Shown in pieces: positions 16,615 through 24,013 of a stretch of DNA of 64,000 nucleotides (its first letter is position 1; every line of letters begins with the position of its first letter). Both the position numbers and the translations under genes were made by a program. The stretch is from Caldisericum exile_A (lineage in GTDB: Bacteria > Caldisericota > Caldisericia > Caldisericales > Caldisericaceae), in the NCBI RefSeq assembly GCF_047785965.1, contig NZ_JBLOBF010000002.1:124001-188000 (forward strand), read 5' to 3'. The notes beneath the pieces are model-generated. The model was not told where the DNA came from. It ran no database searches and was given only the letters and a program-made list of their open reading frames with translations.

Positions 16615-17483
16615 TTTTGAGGTTTTTGAGGAACTGATCTTTCAGGTGCTTTATACGGAAGCGGAACATACTGAACCGATGGTCTCATAGAAGGATTTTG
16701 TGGATATAGATCCATTAATTCGTAAATTTCGCGAGGCATTTCAGAGGATACATTTAATCCAATATCCTTTGCTTCTTCAAATGTTATTGGGTAATCATGA
16801 GTCCAACGTCCCTCTGTAAGCATTGTTGAAATTCTCTCTGCGTCATCCTCCGATCTTCCATTTGCAAGTAATAATTTTTTCACAAATTCTTTTACTTGAA
16901 CCATAGCCTTTTTTGAAACATCAGCAAGAATAAGAGTTTCATCATCAATTCTGTCTTTATTTTTCTCTTCTAACACTTTTATAATTGATGCTGCAGGATA
17001 GTTACCGATCTGTGGATCAACTGGTCCAAGTACTGCATTTTCGTCCATTACAATCTCATCCGAAGCAAGAGCAAGCATGGTACCACCACTCATAGCATAG
17101 TGAGGGATAAAAACAGTTACCTTTCCTTTGTGCCTGACAAGAGCTTGAGCAATCTGTTCCGTAGCAAGCACAAGCCCACCAGGTGTATGAAGAATGATAT
17201 CAATAGGCATTTCTGGTGGTGTAAGCCTTATTGCTCTCAAAATTGCTTCAGAATCCTCAATACTTATATATCTGCTTATAGGTATTCCAAGTAGGCTCAT
17301 TGTTTCTTGTCTGTGGATAAGAAGAATGACTCTCGATTTTCTCTTCTGCTCAAATCTCCTTATTAGATCCAGTCTTTGCAATTCGAGGTTTTTCTGTTGA
17401 AACGCAGGAGAAAGAATAGAGATAATGATAAAAATCCAGAAAAGCCAACTCAAAATTGCACTTGCAGTATCTAATCCGCTCAT
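16611..17483 (-). CDS. Membrane-anchored ClpP-fold serine protease, SDH family (PF01972)
   Basis: 290 aa. An N-terminal membrane segment (about 10-25) is followed by a ClpP/crotonase-fold core. Residues 90-140 hold the family's DIILHTPGGLVLATEQIA oxyanion segment and the nucleophile S132 in HYAMSGGTMLALA, then DEIVMDENAVLGPVDPQIG. The C-terminus is proline-rich. Family members are thought to act in membrane proteostasis. A clear AAGGAGG site precedes the ATG, with a TATAAT (complement 17520-17525) giving a leader of about 30 nt. Co-transcribed with the DUF2892 gene. Confidence 0.87.
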   Translation of the reverse strand: MSGLDTASAILSWLFWIFIIISILSPAFQQKNLELQRLDLIRRFEQKRKSRVILLIHRQETMSLLGIPISRYISIEDSEAILRAIRLTPPEMPIDIILHTPGGLVLATEQIAQALVRHKGKVTVFIPHYAMSGGTMLALASDEIVMDENAVLGPVDPQIGNYPAASIIKVLEEKNKDRIDDETLILADVSKKAMVQVKEFVKKLLLANGRSEDDAERISTMLTEGRWTHDYPITFEEAKDIGLNVSSEMPREIYELMDLYPQNPSMRPSVQYVPLPYKAPERSVPQKPQK

Positions 17484-17594
17484 TGTTTCCTCCTTATGTA
17501 AAAAAATTTTTCTTATTTAATTATAACACACACTCCTTTAAAATAAAATAATTTTCATAAAAACTTGTTTCATTTGGCAACGAACGATACAAAA

Positions 17595-17622
17595 TTGACA
17601 TACGAAAATTTTTTCGTATAAT
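17595..17622 (+). promoter_or_regulatory. dinB promoter with internal dyad (candidate LexA-type operator)
   Basis: Consensus TTGACA (17595-17600), 16-nt spacer and TATAAT (17617-17622), with the dinB ATG 7 nt downstream and no Shine-Dalgarno site, so the transcript is predicted leaderless. A perfect dyad, ATACGAAAA (17600-17608) / TTTTCGTAT (17611-17619) with a 2-nt centre, fills the spacer exactly and would block polymerase if bound by a repressor. Confidence 0.72.
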
Positions 17623-17629
17623 TTAATGT

Positions 17630-18838
17630 ATGGAGAAAATTATTGCACACATAGACATGGATGCATTTTTCGCATCAATTGAGCAAGCAAGAAGACCATG
17701 GCTTAAAGGGAAACCAATAGGAATAACAAATCACCCTGATGGAAGATCGGTTATTGCAACAGCTTCATATGAAGCACGTACCTATGGCATTAAATCGGGA
17801 ATGCCCGTTAAAGAAGCACTAAAATTATTTCCTAATCTTATTTTAGTAAAAGGAGATATGAACTTATATGAAAAAATTTCCGATGAAATTTACGAAATCC
17901 TTATAAGATATGCACCAACTGTTGAAAGATTCTCAATTGACGAAGCGTTCTTAGATCTTACATATAAGGTAAAAGATTATGAGGAAGCAAGAGCTATTGG
18001 ATTAGAGATCAAAAAGGAAATTTTCGATAAATTTTCGCTTCCATCAACCATAGGCATAAGTTATAACAAGCTCATTGCAAAAATTGCATCAAAAGAAGCA
18101 AAACCAAATGGCCTACTTGTTATTACAAAAGAGGAGGCTGATACTTTTCTTAGAAAACTTCAAGTATCAAAAATACCTGGGGTAGGTAAAAAGATAGAAG
18201 AAGTTTTAAAGAAGAAATTCAATGTGGAAACCATAGAACAGCTCCAGAAAATCGGAATCAACGAACTTATTAAAGTTTTCCACACTTATGGTGTTTTTAT
18301 CTATAATGCAGCACATGGCGTAGATAATTCTGAAGTTGTAGCAGAGTTCGAAAAAGAGGAAGAAAAATCTATAGGTAATTCAACAACTCTAGATTTTGAC
18401 ACAGACGACATCGAAGTTATAAAAGGAGTTTTAAGAAGATTGTCTTCCAACATTTGCTATAGGCTAAGACTAAAAAGTTTACTTGCCAAGAGAATCACTC
18501 TTACAATAAGATATGAGGATTTTTCAACATTTTCTCATAGTAAAAACATCGAAAAAACAAACCTTGATTCTCAAATTTATCAGGAAGTATTAAAATTGTT
18601 TTTCGAAATTTACAGTGGACAAAAGGTTCGTCTTCTTGGAGTTTCAGCAACACATTTGAGTCATATACCTTACACACTTTTTAACCACAATGAAGAAAAA
18701 AATGAAAAGTTATTAACTGCCATTGATAAAGTAAGAAATAAAATAGGCAACGAAAGTATAAGCTATGCAAACAGCGTGAATTTAAAGTTTAGACTTGCAA
18801 ATAAAAAAATCAGCGGAGGTAATTCCTCCGCTTTATAA
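17630..18838 (+). CDS. dinB: DNA polymerase IV (Y-family translesion polymerase)
   Basis: 402 aa. Catalytic carboxylates are D9 (HIDMDAFFASIEQ) and D104-E105 (RFSIDEAFLDL). The steric-gate segment, thumb HhH (LQVSKIPGVGKKIEEVLKK, about 180-200) and little-finger domain (about 250-360) follow in order. It copies damaged DNA at low fidelity. The C-terminus ends without a recognisable beta-clamp peptide; QKVRLLGVSATHLS lies near 325-338. The last codons encode one arm of a terminator hairpin shared with the convergent operon. Confidence 0.95.
   Translation: MEKIIAHIDMDAFFASIEQARRPWLKGKPIGITNHPDGRSVIATASYEARTYGIKSGMPVKEALKLFPNLILVKGDMNLYEKISDEIYEILIRYAPTVERFSIDEAFLDLTYKVKDYEEARAIGLEIKKEIFDKFSLPSTIGISYNKLIAKIASKEAKPNGLLVITKEEADTFLRKLQVSKIPGVGKKIEEVLKKKFNVETIEQLQKIGINELIKVFHTYGVFIYNAAHGVDNSEVVAEFEKEEEKSIGNSTTLDFDTDDIEVIKGVLRRLSSNICYRLRLKSLLAKRITLTIRYEDFSTFSHSKNIEKTNLDSQIYQEVLKLFFEIYSGQKVRLLGVSATHLSHIPYTLFNHNEEKNEKLLTAIDKVRNKIGNESISYANSVNLKFRLANKKISGGNSSAL
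18801..18832 (-). terminator. Terminator of the mmd operon, located inside the 3' end of dinB
   Basis: 8-bp stem AGCGGAGG (18812-18819) / CCTCCGCT (18825-18832) with a 5-nt loop. On the minus strand it is followed by a run of seven T (complement 18801-18810), so it best serves mmdB, which stops at 18856. The hairpin is fully contained in the dinB reading frame and could also slow plus-strand transcription, where its T-tract is weak. Confidence 0.75.
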
Positions 18839-18855
18839 ATCTACAATTCAAGTCT

Positions 18856-19974
18856 TTAGTGCGTAAGAAGAGTTATGAGAATTCCCGCAACTACTGCAGT
18901 GCCAATAACACCTGATACATTGGGCCCCATTGCATGCATAAGTAAAAAGTTTCCAGGGTTTTCCTCTTGGCCAACTTTTTGAGAAACCCTTGCAGACATA
19001 GGCACAGCAGACACACCAGCAGAACCAATAAGAGGATTGACCTTTCCGCCTGTAAAAATGTAAAATAATTTTCCTATAAGGAGTCCTCCAACTGTCCCTT
19101 CACCAAATGCTACTACTCCGAGAACTATAATTTCAACTGTTTTTAAGGTTAGGAATGTATCTCCTTTCATTGTAGAACCAACTGTGGTTGCAAGAAAAAT
19201 AGTTGCAATATTAATCAATTCATTCGCAGCTGTATGCGTAAGCCTTTCAACAACACCAGATTCCCTAAAAATGTTTCCAAGCATCAACGCACCGATAAGA
19301 GGAACAATTGGTGGAAACAAAAGACCTACAAGAATTGTTACAACTATGGGGAAAATTATTTTTTCCAATCTTGAAACAGGACGAAGTTGTTCCATTACGA
19401 CACTTCTCTCTTTCTTAGTAGTAAGAAGTCTCATTATCGGTGGTTGAATGATCGGAACCATAGACATATATGTATAAGCAGCTACAGCAATTGGACCTAA
19501 CAAATGGGGTGCAAGTTTTACTGTAGTATAAATTGCAGTAGGTCCATCAGCACCACCTATAATACCAATTGATGCAGCTTCTTTTATATTAAACCCAAGA
19601 AGAAGCGAAAAAAGTAATGCAATAAAAATACCAAATTGTGCACCTGCCCCCATAAGCATTGTCCACGGATTTGCAATAAGCGGACCAAAATCTGTCATTG
19701 CACCAATGCCCATAAAAATAATTATTGGAAGAAGTTCAGTCTCAACAAGTGATTTATAGATAATATAGAAGAAACCATTTGGAGGATCAGCAATGCCCGA
19801 AAGCGGCAGATTAGCAAGAAGTACTCCAAAGCCAATCGGAAGCATTAAAAGCGGCTCTGCGTCCTTAAAAATTGCAAGGTAGATTAGTATAATTGCAATA
19901 ACAATCATTATTATTTCTTTTATTGTTAATGCAGCAAAACCCGAAAGAGATAATATGTTTAAAAGTCCACCCAT
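18856..19974 (-). CDS. mmdB: Na+-transporting decarboxylase beta subunit (methylmalonyl-CoA decarboxylase type)
   Basis: 372 aa, about nine to eleven membrane segments. This is the carboxybiotin decarboxylase that couples CO2 release to Na+ export. The signature IGIIGGADGPTAIYTT (about 133-148) contains the essential Asp, and the C-terminal HAMGPNVSGVIGTAVVAG contains the conserved Asn-x-Ser. Homologues are OadB, GcdB and MmdB, which cannot be told apart by this subunit alone; the type is set by the alpha subunit upstream. Last gene of the operon. Confidence 0.93.
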   Translation of the reverse strand: MGGLLNILSLSGFAALTIKEIIMIVIAIILIYLAIFKDAEPLLMLPIGFGVLLANLPLSGIADPPNGFFYIIYKSLVETELLPIIIFMGIGAMTDFGPLIANPWTMLMGAGAQFGIFIALLFSLLLGFNIKEAASIGIIGGADGPTAIYTTVKLAPHLLGPIAVAAYTYMSMVPIIQPPIMRLLTTKKERSVVMEQLRPVSRLEKIIFPIVVTILVGLLFPPIVPLIGALMLGNIFRESGVVERLTHTAANELINIATIFLATTVGSTMKGDTFLTLKTVEIIVLGVVAFGEGTVGGLLIGKLFYIFTGGKVNPLIGSAGVSAVPMSARVSQKVGQEENPGNFLLMHAMGPNVSGVIGTAVVAGILITLLTH

Positions 19975-19976
19975 AT

Positions 19977-20405
19977 CTACCTCACTATCTTTAAAAGTCT
20001 CTTATTTGTGTTTACACTATCCCCAGGTTTTACATAAACTCCCGCTACTCTCCCATCAAAACCTGCAAAAATTTCATTCTCCATCTTCATTGCTTCGATT
20101 GTAAGAAGTACATCGCCTTTTTTAATGGTATCTCCTTGCTTAACCATCACTTTTAAGATTTTTCCTGGAAGTGGTGCTAAAACATACTCTGCATTATTTT
20201 CCACTACCTCATGATTCGTTTCTTCTTTTATATCTTCAGGCTCTTTTGAATTTGCTTCCTTAATGGCTTCCTTTGGATGTGTCTTATCCACTCCTTTATA
20301 TTCCTTATAAACCTTTTGTACATTCTCTTTAATAACTTCTTCTATTTCAACTTCATAAACTTCAGAGTCTATTCTTATCTTGTAAACCTTATAAACCTTA
20401 CCCAT
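19977..20405 (-). CDS. mmdC: Biotin carboxyl carrier subunit of the Na+-pumping decarboxylase
   Basis: 142 aa. The C-terminal biotinyl domain (about 74-142) carries the biotinylation motif E-A-M-K107-M-E, flanked by LAPLPGKILKVMVKQGD and DGRVAGVYVKPGDSV. It ferries CO2 from the carboxyltransferase to the beta subunit. The linker (about 35-72) is unusual: charged, Lys/Glu-rich, where Propionigenium and Veillonella homologues have a Pro/Ala-rich hinge. It overlaps the delta subunit gene by 8 nt and lies 2 nt before mmdB. Confidence 0.93.
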   Translation of the reverse strand: MGKVYKVYKIRIDSEVYEVEIEEVIKENVQKVYKEYKGVDKTHPKEAIKEANSKEPEDIKEETNHEVVENNAEYVLAPLPGKILKVMVKQGDTIKKGDVLLTIEAMKMENEIFAGFDGRVAGVYVKPGDSVNTNKRLLKIVR

Positions 20406-20724
20406 TTTTCCACCTCTTCTCCTTTATTGATTTAATATAATTAGGCGTTGTCCTTAAAACTCTTACTTCAGATGCTTCTCCTTTTTCGTTAAAATATTTT
20501 GCAAGAGCAATACTCAAAGCAACCATCTTTTTAGATGTTAACTCCCTGTAGGTTTCTCCGAAAACACCTTTTACTTCCTCCTGAGAACTTTTAATATCTT
20601 CTTTTGCACTTAATTTCAGAAACTTAAAAAGATATATAACTAAAGCCAATAAAAATAAAATAAACATCGTAATAGTCATTCCATATAATCCAATCATGAA
20701 TCCTTCTATTATTTGTGAATTCAT
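20398..20724 (-). CDS. mmdD: Decarboxylase delta/gamma-type small membrane subunit (OadG/MmdD)
   Basis: 108 aa. One N-terminal transmembrane helix (about 10-33: YGMTITMFILFLLALVIYLF) precedes a soluble tail with the family's short helix (MVALSIALAKYFN) and a basic end. OadG-family subunits assemble the alpha, beta and biotin subunits at the membrane. Preceded by AGGAGGG and lying 8 nt after mmdA. No separate epsilon subunit gene is present; the tail may cover that role. Confidence 0.83.
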   Translation of the reverse strand: MNSQIIEGFMIGLYGMTITMFILFLLALVIYLFKFLKLSAKEDIKSSQEEVKGVFGETYRELTSKKMVALSIALAKYFNEKGEASEVRVLRTTPNYIKSIKEKRWKNG

Positions 20725-20732
20725 AAGCCCTC

Positions 20733-22277
20733 CTACAGAGGAATGTTTCCATGCTTCTTAGGAACTGAGTCTTCGTGTTTACTCCTCAAGAAGTCAAGCA
20801 TATAGGAAATGATTTTTCTCGTATCTTTTGGATTGATTACATCATCTATATAACCACGTTCTGCTGCAAGATATGGATTTGAAAATTGCTCTCTATATTC
20901 CTCAATTTTCTTCTTTCTGATCTCTTCTTTATTTTCTGCTGTTTCAATTTCCTTTGCAAAAATAATATTTGCGGCTCCTTCTGCACCCATTACTGCAATT
21001 TCTGCTTGAGGAAATGCAAATACAGCATCTGCCCCAAGATGTCTTGAGCACATTGCAATATATGCACCACCATAAGCCTTTCTCATGACGATCGTTATCT
21101 TTGGAACTGTTGCTTCCGAATACGCATACAGAATTTTTGCACCATGTCTTATAACCCCACCGTGTTCTTGTGCTGTCCCTGGCATATAACCAGGGGTATC
21201 GACAAATGTAACAAGTGGGATATTAAAAGCATCACAAAATCGAACAAATCGTGCAATTTTATCGGATGAATTTATATCAAGAACTCCCGCAAGATATGCT
21301 GGTTGATTTGCAACAATTCCCACAGTTCTTCCATTAATTCTTGCGAATCCAACGACTGCATTCCGGGCAAAATCTTCGTGAACTTCAAAAAAAGTATTTT
21401 CATCAACAACCTCGTTTATTACTTCTTTTACATCAAATGATAAATTTGGTTCATCTGGCACAATTTCAAGAAGCAATGGAGTTTCACGGTTTGGTAAATC
21501 AGGTGTTGCAATCTTAGGTGGATCTTGGAGATAATTATCAGGGAGATATGAAAGAAGAGTTTTAGCAATATTTATTGCATCCTCATCATTTTTTGCAAGA
21601 AAATGAGCAACACCACTCTTCTCATTATGAACAACGCCACCACCCAACTGTTCATGAGTTACTTTTTCGCCAGTTACTGCCTCAACTACGTTAGGACCTG
21701 TTATGTACATCGTTGCTTGCTCGGTCATTATGATAAAATCCATCAAGGCAGGAGAATATACTGCACCACCTGCAGTTGGTCCTAACTGCAAAGAGATTTG
21801 GGGTATTACACCGGATGCCCTAACATTTCTTAAAAAGATCTCACCATAACCTCTTAAAGAATCGACACCTTCTTGTATTCTTGCTCCACCAGAGTCGTTC
21901 ATTGCAACAAAAGGAATACCAAGTTTCATCGCAAGTTCTTGCATTTTAACGATCTTAAGCGCATGCATCTCCCCAAGAGATCCACCAAGAGAGGTGAAAT
22001 CCTGAGAATAAAGTGCAACTCTTCTCCCATTTATCAATCCAATTCCTGTTACAACACCATCTGCAGGAATAATTTTTTTGTTTAGGCCGAAATAGGTTGA
22101 ACGAGTTTTTACAAATGGGTCAAATTCCTCAAAAGTGCCAGGATCGATAAGCAAATTAATTCGCTCACGTGCAGTCAGCTTACCTTTTTGATGTTGCTTT
22201 TCAGCAGCTTGAGGATCCAAATTTTTAGTTTTACTCTTCTTTTCCTCAAGTTGTTTTAATTTGTCTTCAATAGACAT
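20733..22277 (-). CDS. mmdA: Carboxyltransferase (alpha) subunit, methylmalonyl-CoA decarboxylase type
   Basis: 514 aa from the ATG at 22277, which follows GGGAGGT at 5 nt; a longer reading to 22343 covers the promoter and should be dropped. Two crotonase-fold halves: N-terminal GKLTARERINLLIDPGTFEE and QDFTSLGGSLGEMHALK, C-terminal FVDTPGYMPGTAQEHGGVI and YGGAYIAMCSRHLGAD. Length and motifs fit the MmdA/PccB group, not the longer GcdA. It moves CO2 from (S)-methylmalonyl-CoA to biotin, giving propionyl-CoA. With MmdD, C and B it drives Na+ export; a propionyl-CoA carboxylase reading is unlikely given the OadB and OadG partners. Confidence 0.92.
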   Translation of the reverse strand: MSIEDKLKQLEEKKSKTKNLDPQAAEKQHQKGKLTARERINLLIDPGTFEEFDPFVKTRSTYFGLNKKIIPADGVVTGIGLINGRRVALYSQDFTSLGGSLGEMHALKIVKMQELAMKLGIPFVAMNDSGGARIQEGVDSLRGYGEIFLRNVRASGVIPQISLQLGPTAGGAVYSPALMDFIIMTEQATMYITGPNVVEAVTGEKVTHEQLGGGVVHNEKSGVAHFLAKNDEDAINIAKTLLSYLPDNYLQDPPKIATPDLPNRETPLLLEIVPDEPNLSFDVKEVINEVVDENTFFEVHEDFARNAVVGFARINGRTVGIVANQPAYLAGVLDINSSDKIARFVRFCDAFNIPLVTFVDTPGYMPGTAQEHGGVIRHGAKILYAYSEATVPKITIVMRKAYGGAYIAMCSRHLGADAVFAFPQAEIAVMGAEGAANIIFAKEIETAENKEEIRKKKIEEYREQFSNPYLAAERGYIDDVINPKDTRKIISYMLDFLRSKHEDSVPKKHGNIPL

Positions 22278-22314
22278 ATCTACCTCCCATAGATTTTTGA
22301 AAAAATACATCAAA

Positions 22315-22343
22315 ATTGTAACAAATTTTAAATCAAAAATCAA
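22315..22343 (-). promoter_or_regulatory. Promoter of the mmdADCB operon
   Basis: On the minus strand TTGATT (complement 22338-22343), a 17-nt spacer and TACAAT (complement 22315-22320). This predicts a leader of about 30 nt carrying the GGGAGGT site. It lies between birA and mmdA, so birA need not be co-transcribed. Confidence 0.5.
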
Positions 22344-22379
22344 TAAGAAATGTTAAATTTCTAACAAATTTTTTAAAAA

Positions 22380-23069
22380 TTACTTATAGAAGTTAAGAAC
22401 GGTTCCACTAAATATTCTCTCAACCTTGTTCCTTGTTTTTAAAATTAGTTCGCCATAAATCCCCACACCTTCAACAATTCCTCTATAAATATTATTAGAC
22501 TCTAATTCAATCTCATCATTTAAAAAGATAAGATTTTCGTTATATTCGTTAACAAAATTTTTAAAGCCGTTTCTTAAAAATTCATTAATCAAATTTTCTT
22601 CTTCATCCAAAATTTCATAAAACAAGTGTAATTCGTTAACTTCACTAAAGTCTGACAAACGTGCAGAAATCTTTTTAAATTCTTCCGAAACTTTATTAGA
22701 AACATTTATTCCAATCCCTGCGTAAACATAATCACTTTTCTCAATGAGAATCCCGCCAAGTTTCTTTCTTCCTACAACTATATCATTTGGCCACTTTACC
22801 TTAACACTATTTACATATCGCTTAAGAACTCTTATTATAGGAATTGAAAGGAACGTAGAAAAACCAAGAATCTGTTCCAAAGACAATACCTCGGTAAAAT
22901 ACAAACCACCAAAATTAGAATTCCAACTTCTTCCGTATTGTCCTCGTCCAAAACGTTGTATATTTGATTGCAAAACAAAAGGTGGATTAAAGAAATTTTT
23001 TAATTTCTTAGCAAGATCCATGGTTGAGTCGCATTCAAAAACTGTTATTATTTCGTTGAAGTATTTCAT
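22380..23069 (-). CDS. birA: Biotin--[biotin carboxyl carrier] protein ligase, catalytic domain only
   Basis: 229 aa, lacking the N-terminal HTH of the E. coli repressor form. It has the biotinyl-AMP motif GRGQYGRSW (about 42-50) and KWPNDIVVGRKKLGGILIE (about 95-113), plus a C-terminal SH3-like cap. It attaches biotin to K107 of the carrier encoded three genes downstream, which explains its position. The ATG follows a TATAAT by 5 nt with no Shine-Dalgarno site; probably leaderless. Confidence 0.92.
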   Translation of the reverse strand: MKYFNEIITVFECDSTMDLAKKLKNFFNPPFVLQSNIQRFGRGQYGRSWNSNFGGLYFTEVLSLEQILGFSTFLSIPIIRVLKRYVNSVKVKWPNDIVVGRKKLGGILIEKSDYVYAGIGINVSNKVSEEFKKISARLSDFSEVNELHLFYEILDEEENLINEFLRNGFKNFVNEYNENLIFLNDEIELESNNIYRGIVEGVGIYGELILKTRNKVERIFSGTVLNFYK

Positions 23070-23074
23070 ATAAA

Positions 23075-23108
23075 ATTATATTTGATTATTGGAATTTTTT
23101 GATATCAT
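23075..23108. promoter_or_regulatory. Compact divergent promoter between birA and moaB
   Basis: Within the 45-nt gap, TATAAT on the minus strand (complement 23075-23080) ends 5 nt before the birA ATG, and TATCAT on the plus strand (23103-23108) ends 6 nt before the moaB ATG. -35 elements are weak (TTGATT at 23082-23087 for moaB at a short 15-nt spacing). Both genes lack Shine-Dalgarno sites. Confidence 0.5.
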
Positions 23109-23114
23109 TAATAT

Positions 23115-23624
23115 ATGGAGAACGTTAAACTAAAAGTTGCAGTAATCATTGCAAGTGATACAAGAAGCTCCGGCGTAAACAAAGATGAAACAATTCCGAT
23201 TTTGAAGAAATTCATTGAAGAGTCTAACTGGGTTTTGATAGATGCATCTATTGTCCCAGATGAAAGAGAACTTCTAAAAGAAAAAATGATCTTCTACGCA
23301 GATATTCTAAAAGTTGATTTAATTCTTACAAGTGGAGGAACAGGCCCATCAAAAAGAGATGTCACACCAGAGGCAACAAGAGATGTTATACAAAAAGAAT
23401 TGCCAGGTTTTTCTGAAGCAATTAGAATGGAAAGCTTTAAGACAGTAAAAACTGCTATTCTTTCAAGAGGTATCTCAGGGATTAGAAATGATACATTAAT
23501 TATTAATCTCCCGGGAAATCCAAAAGGTGCAATAGATTCGCTAACAGTAATAAAAGAAGCGATACCTCATTGCATAGAGATAATGCAGGGAAAAGGAGGG
23601 TCGAATGGACACGATTCTAAGTGA
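23115..23624 (+). CDS. moaB: MoaB/MogA-family molybdopterin biosynthesis protein
   Basis: 169 aa. MoCF_biosynth fold with ILTSGGTGPSKRDVTPEAT (about 74-92) and LIINLPGNPKGAIDSL (about 132-147), the two motifs that bind molybdopterin. Family members adenylylate molybdopterin or are of unclear role. It may supply cofactor to a tungsten/molybdenum oxidoreductase elsewhere, as no such enzyme lies in this window. The start is probably leaderless. It overlaps the following roadblock gene by 20 nt. Confidence 0.9.
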   Translation: MENVKLKVAVIIASDTRSSGVNKDETIPILKKFIEESNWVLIDASIVPDERELLKEKMIFYADILKVDLILTSGGTGPSKRDVTPEATRDVIQKELPGFSEAIRMESFKTVKTAILSRGISGIRNDTLIINLPGNPKGAIDSLTVIKEAIPHCIEIMQGKGGSNGHDSK

Positions 23625-23955
23625 ACTTTCAAAGGTTGAAGGAGTAAGAGGCGTTGCAGTTGTAAGTACTGATGGATTAATAGTGGAAGCAAACCTACCA
23701 CAAGATCTTGATCCAGATGCAGTTGCTGGTATGTGTGCAACAAGTTTTAGAAACAGTGTAACCACAGCAAAGGTCCTTGGTTCAGGAAAAGTAAAACATG
23801 TACTTATTGAAACAGATACAGACTTTATCATTTTTTCATCGCTTGGAAATGGATTCCTTGCAGTTGTTTCAAGTAGAAAAGTAAATCTCGGATATTTAAG
23901 GATAAAAATTGACAAGGCAGTGAAAGAAATCAAAGAGAAAATGTTAGAGGAGTAA
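23605..23955 (+). CDS. Roadblock/LC7-domain protein
   Basis: 116 aa, a single Roadblock/LC7 (MglB-like) domain: LSELSKVEGVRGVAVVSTDGLIVEA opening (write as motif GVRGVAVVSTDGLIVEA), then MCATSFRNSVTTAKVLG and FLAVVSSRKVNLGYLRIKI. Bacterial members usually regulate small Ras-like GTPases of the MglA type, but none is encoded nearby. An excellent GGAGGG site before its ATG lies inside moaB, so it is co-translated with moaB; the link between the two roles is not evident. Confidence 0.83.
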   Translation: MDTILSELSKVEGVRGVAVVSTDGLIVEANLPQDLDPDAVAGMCATSFRNSVTTAKVLGSGKVKHVLIETDTDFIIFSSLGNGFLAVVSSRKVNLGYLRIKIDKAVKEIKEKMLEE

Positions 23956-24013
23956 AAAACCTTCATACTTTTTTCACAATTTATGCTTAAAATTAATTTG
24001 TTGGAGGTGAATT

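Noticed and set aside
22278..22343. mmdA start at 22343 (536 aa)
   Set aside because: The extra 22 residues are unconserved, have no ribosome site, and overlap the predicted promoter; the ATG at 22277 has GGGAGGT at 5 nt.
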